In this document: one piece after another, positions 7,607 through 15,476 of the stretch | How positions within the stretch are numbered: position 1 is the stretch's first letter | How the letters are laid out: every line of letters begins with the position of its first letter | DNA from: an uncultured Brachyspira sp. | GTDB taxonomy: Bacteria > Spirochaetota > Brachyspiria > Brachyspirales > Brachyspiraceae | NCBI RefSeq assembly: GCF_934747485.1 | Contig: NZ_CAKVGN010000029.1 | Span: 1 to 32,920 of the forward strand | Reading direction: 5' to 3' | Length of the DNA stretch: 32,920 nucleotides | Notes under the pieces: generated by a model | What the model was told of the DNA's origin: nothing | Seen by the model: the letters and a program-made list of their open reading frames with translations, nothing else | Databases searched by the model: none | Program-made: the position numbers and the translations under genes

Positions 7607-7633
7607 ATTTTAAAATTAATTAATAAATGACTT

Positions 7634-9784
7634 TTAAGAAAGCTCATGAATATTAACTGCTTCAAACTCTTTTAATACATCTCTTATAAAAACATCTTTC
7701 GTAAAAATAACTATAGGTATATTATAATCCTTTGAATATTCAACTATAAACTTTAATGCCTCTAATATTCTATTATTGTCAAAAGTGATAAAAGGGTCAT
7801 CAAGTAAAATTAATCTGCCTTGCTTGTGTATTTTTGTGAGTATTGAAAGACGCATTGCTATATAAACAGCATCTCTCGTAGCAGAAGATAAAAACTCTAT
7901 ATTCCTTTTTTCATTTTGCTTATCTAAAACTATTATTTTATTTTTATCAAAACCCGACATTGTTATACCGTCATCATGCAGATTTTTGCCCGTAATATGA
8001 TTATATAAAACTTTAGCTTCATTAGATAATGATTCAAACACATTATCATTTTTCTGATTTATATTGGATAAAATATCTTCAAGTAATTGTAAGGCTTTTT
8101 TTCTTTTATTTATATTTGTAATCTCATCATCTAATTTAGATAAATCGCTCTCAAAATTAACTATAGTATTATGTATATTATCAAAGTTATTAAGCTCTCC
8201 GCTTGTATAGGATATTTCTTTTTCTATTTTATTTATATTTTCTTTTATTAGTTCGATTTCTTTTTCTAAACCTTTTAATTGATTTTCTAATCCTCTAAAC
8301 TCAGCCTCATTAAAATCATCATAGCCTATAGTTTCTAATTCTTTTATAATCCTATTACAATCAGCTTCAAGCATGTTAATATCTTTTAGAGAATTCTTTT
8401 TAGCTTCTTGCATAAGTTTATTATAAAGCTCACTTGTCTCTTTATATAAAGCATCATAATCTCTTTTTATAGAATAGTAATGCTCTATATTTTTGGCATT
8501 GAGTTTATTTAAGAGATTTTCTAATTTTGAGTTTTCCTCTTCAGAACTTTTTTTAACTATTTCTAATTCTTCTAAATATTTATCAATCTCTTCATTATCT
8601 TTACTATTAATTATTAATTCTATTTTTGCCAATTCCTTATTTAATAAATCTCTCAAATAATTGTAATCATTAACATCATTTATATTTAATTCCGGCAAAG
8701 TGTCTAAAATATCTTTTATAATTTTTGTATTAGCATTTTCTTTTATAAACAAAAATGGCAAAGAAGGAAGTATTACAACAAGCCAAAATGCATTCTTAAA
8801 ATAAACACTAAGAAGTATAGATATAAACGCAACAACTAATATAAAAACAAATTTAGGAACTTTTTTATCTTTGTTTACTACCTCATCTATCTTTTTTATT
8901 GCATTTTCTATTCTTATTTTTATGCTGTCATAATCAATAGATTTTCTCTCTTCTATATTTTTTTTAAGACTCTCTATTTTTCCATTTAAATAAGACTCTT
9001 TATTTTTTAATTCATCAATATTGTTTGTAATAGATTTTATTTCATTAGAATAATCATTTTGAAGTATTTTATTTTCACTTAAAAAATTATTCTTCTTATA
9101 AAAATTATTTATTAGAGAAAGTAAATCCAATTTATAATTTTTTAATTGTGCCTTCTTTTTTAAATCAAATGTTTTAAATATTTCATCATGCTCTTTAATT
9201 TTCTCTCTCATAAGATTAGCATTAAAATTAAGCTTATCATTTAATTCTTTTATCTTTTCTTTTTTAGAGCTTTCATTATTTATTTTATCATATAGTATAT
9301 TTAATTCTTCTTTTATACTATTTTTTTTATTTTCCATTAAATTAATTTGATATGGAATAGACGATTGAGCCCTTCCGCTATATTCTGCCCTAATTTCTGA
9401 AATCATCTTTCCTATATCAATATCAGAAGAGAATAATTTTTTCTTTATTTCGCTCTCCCACTCTTTTGAATCTTTTTTATTATCAGACATATTAAATATT
9501 ATTTCGCTTTGTCTTATGGCATACAAATTATTATAAGAATCTGGGTGAAGTTTGATACTATCATCAATTGCAGGCACACTCTCTACATCAATCTCATCAC
9601 CATACCTATTTTTTATCATTTTTGAAAAACCTAAACTCTTTTTATTTTCAGAAAATAAATACATAAGTGAATCAAATATAGTAGTCTTTCCAGATTCATT
9701 TGCCCCATAAAATAAAGTAATAAAATCTGATATCTCAAAACTTTTATTTTTAAACTTTCCAAAATTATTTAGTTTCAAAAGCAT
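7634..9784 (-). CDS. YhaN-like SMC/Rad50-type ATPase (SbcC partner of YhaO)
   Basis: This is an ABC-ATPase of the Rad50/SbcC class, expected to work with the upstream-encoded phosphoesterase as a DNA end-processing nuclease. It has 716 aa from the ATG at 9784; a TTG two codons earlier is possible but less likely. The N-terminal half-site has FYGANESGKTT (Walker A, about 26-36). Long Lys/Glu-rich coiled coils fill about 130-560. In their middle (about 310-350) lie two adjoining hydrophobic segments (FVFILVVAFISILLSVYF, then WLVVILPSLPFLFI), as in Bacillus YhaN, implying membrane attachment. The C-terminal half-site has the signature LSSATRDAVYIAMRLSIL and Walker B RLILLDDPF. The start lies 19 nt after the YhaO-like stop. 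There is no strong ribosome site, so coupling to the upstream gene is likely. Confidence 0.9.
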   Translation of the reverse strand: MLLKLNNFGKFKNKSFEISDFITLFYGANESGKTTIFDSLMYLFSENKKSLGFSKMIKNRYGDEIDVESVPAIDDSIKLHPDSYNNLYAIRQSEIIFNMSDNKKDSKEWESEIKKKLFSSDIDIGKMISEIRAEYSGRAQSSIPYQINLMENKKNSIKEELNILYDKINNESSKKEKIKELNDKLNFNANLMREKIKEHDEIFKTFDLKKKAQLKNYKLDLLSLINNFYKKNNFLSENKILQNDYSNEIKSITNNIDELKNKESYLNGKIESLKKNIEERKSIDYDSIKIRIENAIKKIDEVVNKDKKVPKFVFILVVAFISILLSVYFKNAFWLVVILPSLPFLFIKENANTKIIKDILDTLPELNINDVNDYNYLRDLLNKELAKIELIINSKDNEEIDKYLEELEIVKKSSEEENSKLENLLNKLNAKNIEHYYSIKRDYDALYKETSELYNKLMQEAKKNSLKDINMLEADCNRIIKELETIGYDDFNEAEFRGLENQLKGLEKEIELIKENINKIEKEISYTSGELNNFDNIHNTIVNFESDLSKLDDEITNINKRKKALQLLEDILSNINQKNDNVFESLSNEAKVLYNHITGKNLHDDGITMSGFDKNKIIVLDKQNEKRNIEFLSSATRDAVYIAMRLSILTKIHKQGRLILLDDPFITFDNNRILEALKFIVEYSKDYNIPIVIFTKDVFIRDVLKEFEAVNIHELS

Positions 9785-9803
9785 AAACAAAACCCATTAT
9801 TTT

Positions 9804-10859
9804 TTATTGTAAAGCATTATATATTTTTTCTATTCCCAAACGTTTAGCAAGCTCTAATATTTCTAAATTATCCTTATTGTTAATATCAAACTCATAACTA
9901 TTTACAACATCCAAAAACTCTTTAATTATTCTTTCGTTGTAGGCATTCTCCAAAAAATATAATTGACTGTTTTTCAAATTAATATCTCTTACATTTTTTG
10001 AATATTTATTTATTATAGACTTCTTAGTTTTTTCAAGCTCATTTTCATCTTCTATTATGCCATAAATATTAATGGTTATAATATCATTTTTTTTCCAATT
10101 AACAGATAAACTCTCTATCTTTGTTTCAATATCATAACTATTACATTCATAAACTCTATACTCTCCAGCAGATTCTATATTGATATACTCTTTTTTTATT
10201 TTGTTATTTTTTATCTCTAAACCTAAACATCTTCTAATTCCAATTTCTGCTTTGCTTCTCCTCCAAACTCTTGAAGAGCCCGGATAAACTATTTCAATAT
10301 TTTCTATTCTTGTATCCATCTGTTTATGAATATGCCCTACTATGGCTAAATCAACATTAGACTTTTTTATTATATCAATAGGTATACTTGCAGATGCCTC
10401 ATTTTCTTCTATAGCCCATAAAGTACCCTCTACTATGCCATGTGCTAAAAGTATTCTCTTTTCATTTTTAAGACTATCAACCAACTCTAAAAACTCATTA
10501 TTTACAGAATATTTATCATTATAAGGCAATGCAATTATATCCAAATCATCTATACTAAAAGTACTTATCTCTTCTAATACTGTAATATTGTTTGGAAAAT
10601 TTAATTGACTTAAAGTAATTCCTTTAGATTTTAAATTTTCATGATTACCTTTAAGAAGATATATTTTGTTTTCTTTTACTATATTTATAAACTCTTCTTT
10701 AAGCTCTTTCAAATCTTCAAATGTATCAAAAGTATCCCCAAGCAAAACTAAAGCATTATAATCTTTTGATATTTCTACTATTTCTCTAAGCACATTAAAA
10801 GAATATTCTCTCTCTGAAACGCTTAAATGCAAATCTGAAGCTATTAATAATTTTGGCAT
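9804..10859 (-). CDS. YhaO-like metallophosphoesterase (SbcD/Mre11 family)
   Basis: This is a calcineurin-type phosphoesterase of the Mre11/SbcD group, expected to supply nuclease activity to the YhaN-like ATPase. At 351 aa it shows all five metal-binding motifs: DLHL (Asp9, His11), GDTFD (41-45), GNHE (71-74), AHG (139-141) and GHIH (175-178). The C-terminal part (about 215-351) is the capping region that contacts the ATPase in related complexes. The start codon is the ATG at 10859; translation is MPKLLIASDLHLS. It is the first gene of a two-gene operon with yhaN, driven by a good promoter in the divergent gap. The pair could equally be called sbcD/sbcC, but the small partner with a membrane hairpin favours the YhaO/YhaN branch. 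Confidence 0.92.
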   Translation of the reverse strand: MPKLLIASDLHLSVSEREYSFNVLREIVEISKDYNALVLLGDTFDTFEDLKELKEEFINIVKENKIYLLKGNHENLKSKGITLSQLNFPNNITVLEEISTFSIDDLDIIALPYNDKYSVNNEFLELVDSLKNEKRILLAHGIVEGTLWAIEENEASASIPIDIIKKSNVDLAIVGHIHKQMDTRIENIEIVYPGSSRVWRRSKAEIGIRRCLGLEIKNNKIKKEYINIESAGEYRVYECNSYDIETKIESLSVNWKKNDIITINIYGIIEDENELEKTKKSIINKYSKNVRDINLKNSQLYFLENAYNERIIKEFLDVVNSYEFDINNKDNLEILELAKRLGIEKIYNALQ

Positions 10860-10898
10860 AATTTTTATTTTCTCTGAAGTATATATATTATTTTTTGT

Positions 10899-10927
10899 AT
10901 TATAGATTATATATATTAATTAATCAA
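10899..10927 (-). promoter_or_regulatory. Sigma-70-type promoter of the yhaO-yhaN operon
   Basis: On the minus strand TTGATT (10927-10922) and TATAAT (10904-10899) are spaced by 17 bp, about 40 bp before the start codon. The facing glycosylase gene has a TATAAT at 10957-10962, but its best -35 match (TTGAAA, 10931-10936) is 20 bp away. Confidence 0.6.
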
Positions 10928-11006
10928 GAATTGAAATTTAATTATTATGGTAGTATTATAATGAGCATAATTTTTGTAATTTTATAAAATAAAGGTTTTA
11001 ATAATA

Positions 11007-11684
11007 ATGGACAAAGAATACGCTAAACATCTAATGAGTATATACAAAGATAAAATACTTCATGAGCGAATGAAAAGAAGACTTGAATATTTCGAGAGAG
11101 TTTATAAAAGAGAAAATGATAAAAGGTTATTTGCAGAATTAGCCTTTTGTATATGCACTCCTCAAACCAAAGCAAGAAGCGGGGCTGCTGCTATAATAGA
11201 CCTTTATAATCATAATTTACTTTTTAAGGGTTCTGAAGAGAGTATTGCTAATATATTAATAAAGCATGTGCGTTTTCACAACATGAAGGCGAGAAATATA
11301 GTTCTTGCAAGGAAGTTATATTTTCCAAAAGAGAAATTTATATTGAGAGAGAGAATTGATGATGCTATAAAAAATGATTCTATTGTGAGTTTGAGAAATG
11401 AATTAGCAAAAGAAGTTAAAGGATATGGACTTAAAGAGGCTAGCCATTTTTTGAGAAATATTGGATTTGGGCAAAAGATTGCAATACTTGACAGGCACAT
11501 AATGAGAGTAATGAGCAAATTAGATATACTTCCAGAATCTATGACACCAAAAACAAGCTTAACTAAAAATAATTATATGAGCTGCGAAGCGAATTTAGTA
11601 GAATACTCAAAAAAAGAAAAAATACCAATGGAATATTTAGATTTCGTATTTTGGTATGACGCCACTAACGACATATTTAAATAA
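11007..11684 (+). CDS. ogg: N-glycosylase/DNA lyase, Ogg2 type (8-oxoguanine repair)
   Basis: This enzyme excises 8-oxoguanine from DNA and nicks the abasic site, the first step of base-excision repair. At 225 aa it has the helix-hairpin-helix glycosylase core: KGYGLKEASHFLRNIGF (138-154) carries the catalytic Lys143, and ILDRHIMRVM (160-169) the catalytic Asp162. The CTPQTKARSG segment (50-59) is characteristic of the Ogg2 (archaeal/Thermotoga-type) branch rather than of Nth, and no iron-sulfur cysteine cluster is present at the C-terminus. The start has AAAGG about 12 nt upstream. It is divergent from the yhaO-yhaN pair, placing two DNA-repair-type loci side by side. Confidence 0.88.
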   Translation: MDKEYAKHLMSIYKDKILHERMKRRLEYFERVYKRENDKRLFAELAFCICTPQTKARSGAAAIIDLYNHNLLFKGSEESIANILIKHVRFHNMKARNIVLARKLYFPKEKFILRERIDDAIKNDSIVSLRNELAKEVKGYGLKEASHFLRNIGFGQKIAILDRHIMRVMSKLDILPESMTPKTSLTKNNYMSCEANLVEYSKKEKIPMEYLDFVFWYDATNDIFK

Positions 11685-11765
11685 TATTTATACTAAAAAT
11701 TTTAGATTTTGTAAAAAATGTATGTTTCATATATAAAATAATTAGTATAATTTAATATTATTTTT

Positions 11766-11802
11766 TGCACTTTTTGGTTCTTTTTGCTGCGGGAAAAAGA
11801 AC
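11766..11802 (-). repeat. Intergenic hairpin repeat, copy C
   Basis: Read on the minus strand, the 9-bp perfect stem GTTCTTTTT/AAAAAGAAC (11802-11794 with 11785-11777) encloses the 8-nt loop CCCGCAGC. The tail CAAAAAGTGCA follows. It is the same structure as copy D with a different, still fully paired stem. It sits between the glycosylase gene and thpR. The remainder of the 11685-11851 gap is plain A+T-rich DNA. Confidence 0.75.
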
Positions 11803-11851
11803 AATAAAAAATAACAAAATAAAATTATTATAATTAACTTTTTACATATTT

Positions 11852-12382
11852 ATGAGAGCCTTCTTAGCATTAAATATTGATGAAAATATAAAAAATAAAT
11901 ACCATAACCTTTTACTAAAAAAGATAGACGATAATATAGCAGAAGTAAAATTTGTAAATAAAAATAAAATGCATATCACATTAGTTTTTTTTGAAAATAT
12001 AAAAGAAAGCGATATAGAAAAAATAAAATCATCATTAGAAAAAACAAGCAGTGTAATAAAGCCTTTTAATGTATTGTTTGAAAAACTCTCATATTTCACA
12101 AATAAGTTTAATGATATAAACGTTTTGTTTGTAAAAGCAAATTGCAAAGAATTAGATGAATATGTAAAGCATTTAAGAGATAATATTAATATAAAATATG
12201 ACAAAAAAGATTTTAAATCGCATCTCACATTGGCAAGAGTAAAAAAAGTTTATGATAATGATAAATTAAAAGAGATAATAAATAATATTAGTTTTGAAAA
12301 GAGCAGTTTTTTAGCGAACTCTATCACACTTTATGAAAGCGACTTTGTTAATTACAGAGAAATATTCACAGTAACGTTTTGA
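11852..12382 (+). CDS. thpR: RNA 2',3'-cyclic phosphodiesterase (2H family)
   Basis: This belongs to the 2H phosphoesterase superfamily (LigT/ThpR), which opens 2',3'-cyclic phosphates at RNA ends and can show 2'-5' RNA ligase activity in vitro. At 176 aa it is normal length. The two catalytic motifs are HITLVFF (His41) and HLTLARV (His124), each on its own half of the pseudo-symmetric fold. The ATG at 11852 opens directly on the conserved strand MRAFLALNID and has no recognisable ribosome site (the preceding bases are TTTACATATTT). It may start from a short leader downstream of TATAAT at 11829-11834. The gene is flanked on both sides by inverted copies C and D of the intergenic hairpin repeat. 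Confidence 0.9.
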   Translation: MRAFLALNIDENIKNKYHNLLLKKIDDNIAEVKFVNKNKMHITLVFFENIKESDIEKIKSSLEKTSSVIKPFNVLFEKLSYFTNKFNDINVLFVKANCKELDEYVKHLRDNINIKYDKKDFKSHLTLARVKKVYDNDKLKEIINNISFEKSSFLANSITLYESDFVNYREIFTVTF

Positions 12383-12422
12383 ATATATTGAAACAACTAT
12401 TTTTATCATATAATTTTTTATT

Positions 12423-12461
12423 CAACTTTTTCCCGCCGCAAAAAGTTGCAAAAAGTGCAAG
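12423..12461 (+). repeat. Intergenic hairpin repeat, copy D
   Basis: A 9-bp perfect stem CAACTTTTT/AAAAAGTTG (12423-12431 with 12440-12448) encloses the loop CCCGCCGC, which matches 7 of 8 bases of copy C. The tail CAAAAAGTGCAAG follows. No U-run follows the stem on either strand. The position between the convergent thpR and trkH stops would suit a terminator, but the sequence does not. Confidence 0.75.
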
Positions 12462-12496
12462 TGTTTTAGTTTTACATATAATATAATTATTGCAAA

Positions 12497-14242
12497 TTAA
12501 CCAATATTAACTTCCGCAGTAGGTAAGTCTATTAAACCGTATCTGCTGTCAACAGAACCAATACTCATAAATAATGTTAAATACCCAACACGTCCAATAA
12601 ACATTAATGCTATCACTATAATTTTGCTCCACACAGAAAGACTAGCCGTAATACCAAGCGAAAGCCCAACTGTAGATATAGCAGATACCGTTTCAAATAT
12701 TACAGGCATCATAGCTTTATGCCCATCAATATAAAATATAAGCAATGCCCCAAAAACAGATATAGCAATAGCCAAAGTAAATATAGCAATTGATTTATTA
12801 ACGGCATCGTCTTTAATCTTTCTTCCCTTTACAATAATAAAAGGTCTGTTTGTAATAGCCGTAATAATTGAAGCTATAAATACAAAAAAAGTTGTAGTCT
12901 TAACCCCGCCTCCTGTACTGCTTGGAGAAGCACCTATAAACATAAGAAATATTACAACCCCAATCGTAACACCATTCATAGAATTATAAGCAATAGTTTC
13001 AAATCCTGCCGTTCTCGTACTTACGCTTTGAAATATTGAAGCTAAAATCTTTTCTTTTAAAGGCATTCCTTCTAAAGCATTAGAATATTCATTGAAAAAT
13101 ATAAATAAAGTTCCAAACAACAAAAGAAAAGCACTTGTAAACAAAATAATTATTGTCTGCACATCCATAACATATCTTTTGCCCTTAATCTTGCTAATAA
13201 TAGCAGTATATATACTCACAAATACAGGATATCCTATTCCTCCAAGCACTATTAACAAACTCACAGTGATACTTAAAACAGCATTATCAGAAAATCTGTG
13301 AAGACTGTCAGTATATAAAGCAAATCCGGCATTACAAAAAGCACTTATAGAGTGAAACAAAGAATAAAATATCCTCTCCCCTATTCTATTATTATCCATA
13401 ACAGTAAAAAGCAATATTGCCCCAATTAACTCAACTAAAAAAGTAGCCAAAAATATAGCCTTTACAGTAGAGCGTATAATATCTTTATTTTTTGTGTTAA
13501 ACATTTCAAGCGTTCTTATTCTGTCTTGCACACTTCCTTTATTAATAGAAAATAAAATCACTATTGCAGATATGGACATTATTCCAAGCCCGCCAATCTG
13601 TATTAATATTAAAACAACAATCTGCCCAAAAAAAGTAAACTCTTTAGAAATATCTATTACACTTAAACCCGTAACACATACGGCACTTGTTGCAGTAAAC
13701 AAGGCATCAATAAAAGGAAGTCTTCCGCTAATTGTGCTTAATGGCAAATATAAAAGTAATGCACCTAATGTAATTATAAAAATAAATGATGCTATAATCA
13801 TCTGATAGAGAGTAAACTTTGAGTATGATAATCTAAGCCAATTTATTACTATTATTAAAAAAAACAGTATAGAACCTGCTATAGTCCATATAATTCTATT
13901 AGCATATATGCCATAATATTTTCTGCTGAAGAAATTAAGAAGCAAAAGCCCTATAATCTGTATTATAGGAACTATTATGTATAATTTTCTCGGTGCTATT
14001 CTTATTTGGTCTATCAAAATGATAATAAAACAAACTGTAATAATGTTTATTATTTTATCATAATAATGTATATAAAAATTATAAACAGTAATTTGTCTTA
14101 CTTGCATTAAAAGAACAAATATTGCAAATATAGAACCTGCTATTGCAATTAAATTTGAAAGCCTTCTTAAAATTTCATCTAATGATTGAAGTATAGACTT
14201 CTTTTTGTTATTAAATATATCATTCAAAATATCTTTTCTCAT
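12497..14242 (-). CDS. TrkH/KtrB-type potassium (or sodium) uptake channel subunit
   Basis: This is the membrane-pore subunit of a Trk/Ktr cation uptake system. The 581-aa protein has the four-fold MPM architecture. The selectivity-filter loops are TSAVCVTGLSV (185-195), SISAFCNAGF, SVSTRTAGF and TVSAISTVGLS, each with the key glycine. About 140 residues with four predicted helices precede the first MPM unit, which makes it longer than KtrB (about 450) and gives it an N-terminal extension unlike TrkH. The first 30 residues are basic and cytoplasmic. The start has TAGGA about 10 nt upstream. No gene for the regulatory RCK subunit (KtrA/TrkA) is adjacent, so it must be encoded elsewhere or be dispensable. 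Confidence 0.9.
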   Translation of the reverse strand: MRKDILNDIFNNKKKSILQSLDEILRRLSNLIAIAGSIFAIFVLLMQVRQITVYNFYIHYYDKIINIITVCFIIILIDQIRIAPRKLYIIVPIIQIIGLLLLNFFSRKYYGIYANRIIWTIAGSILFFLIIVINWLRLSYSKFTLYQMIIASFIFIITLGALLLYLPLSTISGRLPFIDALFTATSAVCVTGLSVIDISKEFTFFGQIVVLILIQIGGLGIMSISAIVILFSINKGSVQDRIRTLEMFNTKNKDIIRSTVKAIFLATFLVELIGAILLFTVMDNNRIGERIFYSLFHSISAFCNAGFALYTDSLHRFSDNAVLSITVSLLIVLGGIGYPVFVSIYTAIISKIKGKRYVMDVQTIIILFTSAFLLLFGTLFIFFNEYSNALEGMPLKEKILASIFQSVSTRTAGFETIAYNSMNGVTIGVVIFLMFIGASPSSTGGGVKTTTFFVFIASIITAITNRPFIIVKGRKIKDDAVNKSIAIFTLAIAISVFGALLIFYIDGHKAMMPVIFETVSAISTVGLSLGITASLSVWSKIIVIALMFIGRVGYLTLFMSIGSVDSRYGLIDLPTAEVNIG

Positions 14243-14364
14243 ATAAATAATATCCTAACACATTATCTTATTTTAATATATAATATACTATAAGTAAATA
14301 GTTAAACATATTTTTAATGCATATAAAAAACATCTTATAACTTATTTATATATTAATTTTTTCC

Positions 14365-14392
14365 TTGAAAATATTTTTATATGTATTATAAT
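14365..14392 (+). promoter_or_regulatory. Sigma-70-type promoter of the pheS operon
   Basis: TTGAAA (14365-14370) and TATAAT (14387-14392) are separated by 16 bp. The predicted leader is about 32 nt, too short for a T-box or a leader-peptide attenuator. Confidence 0.65.
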
Positions 14393-14431
14393 AAAAAACT
14401 ATAATTTTATTTTTTAGTTAGGGACAGTATA

Positions 14432-15451
14432 ATGGATAATTTAGATTCGATTCGAGAGCTTTTCGAGCAAAATATATCAAATGCAAAAAATCAATTGGAA
14501 ATAGACGAGATAAGGATTAATTTTTTAGGACGAAAAGGTAAAATTACAGAACTTCTAAAAAATATGTCTTCTATAGAAAGTATTGAAGAGAAAAAAGAAT
14601 TCGGTAAAAAAATAAATGAGCTTAAATTTTATTGTGAAAACACATTAACAGAAAAGAAAAAATTATTAGCAGATAAAGAATTTTTAGAATCTTTAGAAAA
14701 AAATAAAATAGATATAACAATGCCCGGAAGAAGACCTAAATCTGCAAGCGTTAACTTACTTACTAAAGTAGAAGAAGAAATTGTAGGTATATTAACAGAA
14801 ATAGGCTTTAGAGTTGTAGAAGGCAACGAGATAGAAGATGATTTTCACAATTTTGAAGCTTTAAATATACCATCTTATCACCCTGCAAGAGACAGTCATG
14901 ATTCATTTTTTGTATCTAAAGAGCATGTATTAAGAACTCATACTTCCGGCATGCAAATAAGAACTATGATGGAAACCGAGCCTCCTATAGCGGTTGTTTC
15001 ACCTGGTAAATGTGCAAGAAGAGATGCTATAGATTCAAAGCACTCTCCTATATTTCATCAAATAGAGGGGCTTTTAGTTGATAAAAATGTAAGTTTTAAT
15101 GATTTAAAAGGAATATTGGAATTATTTTGTAAGAAGATGTTTGGAGATAAGACTCAAATTAGATTAAGACCAGATTTCTTTCCTTTTGTTGAGCCGGGTG
15201 CTGATTTGAGTGCTACTTGTGTTATATGCGGAGGTAAAGGATGTAAAACTTGCGGAGGCGAGGGCTGGCTTGAGCTTATGGGTGCTGGTATGATTCACCC
15301 TAATGTATTTAAGCATGTGGGCTATGATGCCAACAAATATACTGGTTTTGCTTTTGGTATGGGTATTGAAAGAGTTGCTATGATTAAATATGGCATTACA
15401 GACATTAGAATGTTTTATGATAATGATATAGATTTCTTAAAACAATGGTAA
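14432..15451 (+). CDS. pheS: Phenylalanyl-tRNA synthetase alpha subunit
   Basis: This is the catalytic subunit of the alpha2-beta2 enzyme that charges tRNA-Phe. At 339 aa it is typical. An N-terminal coiled-coil tRNA-binding arm (about 1-90) precedes the class II catalytic core. Motif 2 lies in RTHTSGMQIRTM and the following KCARRD...FHQIEG stretch. The phenylalanine pocket region is RPDFFPFVEPGADL, followed by a four-cysteine cluster (CVICGGKGCKTCGG) and GWLELMGAGMIHP, the bacterial form of this loop. Motif 3 is GFAFGMGIERVAMIKYG. An AGGGA ribosome site precedes the ATG. It is the first gene of an operon with pheT (25 nt gap). Confidence 0.97.
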   Translation: MDNLDSIRELFEQNISNAKNQLEIDEIRINFLGRKGKITELLKNMSSIESIEEKKEFGKKINELKFYCENTLTEKKKLLADKEFLESLEKNKIDITMPGRRPKSASVNLLTKVEEEIVGILTEIGFRVVEGNEIEDDFHNFEALNIPSYHPARDSHDSFFVSKEHVLRTHTSGMQIRTMMETEPPIAVVSPGKCARRDAIDSKHSPIFHQIEGLLVDKNVSFNDLKGILELFCKKMFGDKTQIRLRPDFFPFVEPGADLSATCVICGGKGCKTCGGEGWLELMGAGMIHPNVFKHVGYDANKYTGFAFGMGIERVAMIKYGITDIRMFYDNDIDFLKQW

Positions 15452-15476
15452 ATTATTAGTTGAGGTTATTATAATT

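Noticed and set aside
7438..7665. Minus-strand ORF of 75 codons in the repeat region
   Set aside because: It crosses the intrinsic terminator and the end of the YhaN-like gene, has no ribosome site and has a low-complexity hydrophobic composition.
11842..12228. Minus-strand ORF of 128 codons opposite thpR
   Set aside because: It is a shadow of thpR: the plus-strand protein has both catalytic HxTL motifs, and the minus translation is a Phe/Leu/Ser-rich artefact of A-rich codons.
14243..14431. T-box or leader-peptide attenuator before pheS
   Set aside because: The predicted leader is about 32 nt, there is no T-box core or Phe-rich small ORF, and no terminator hairpin lies before the start.
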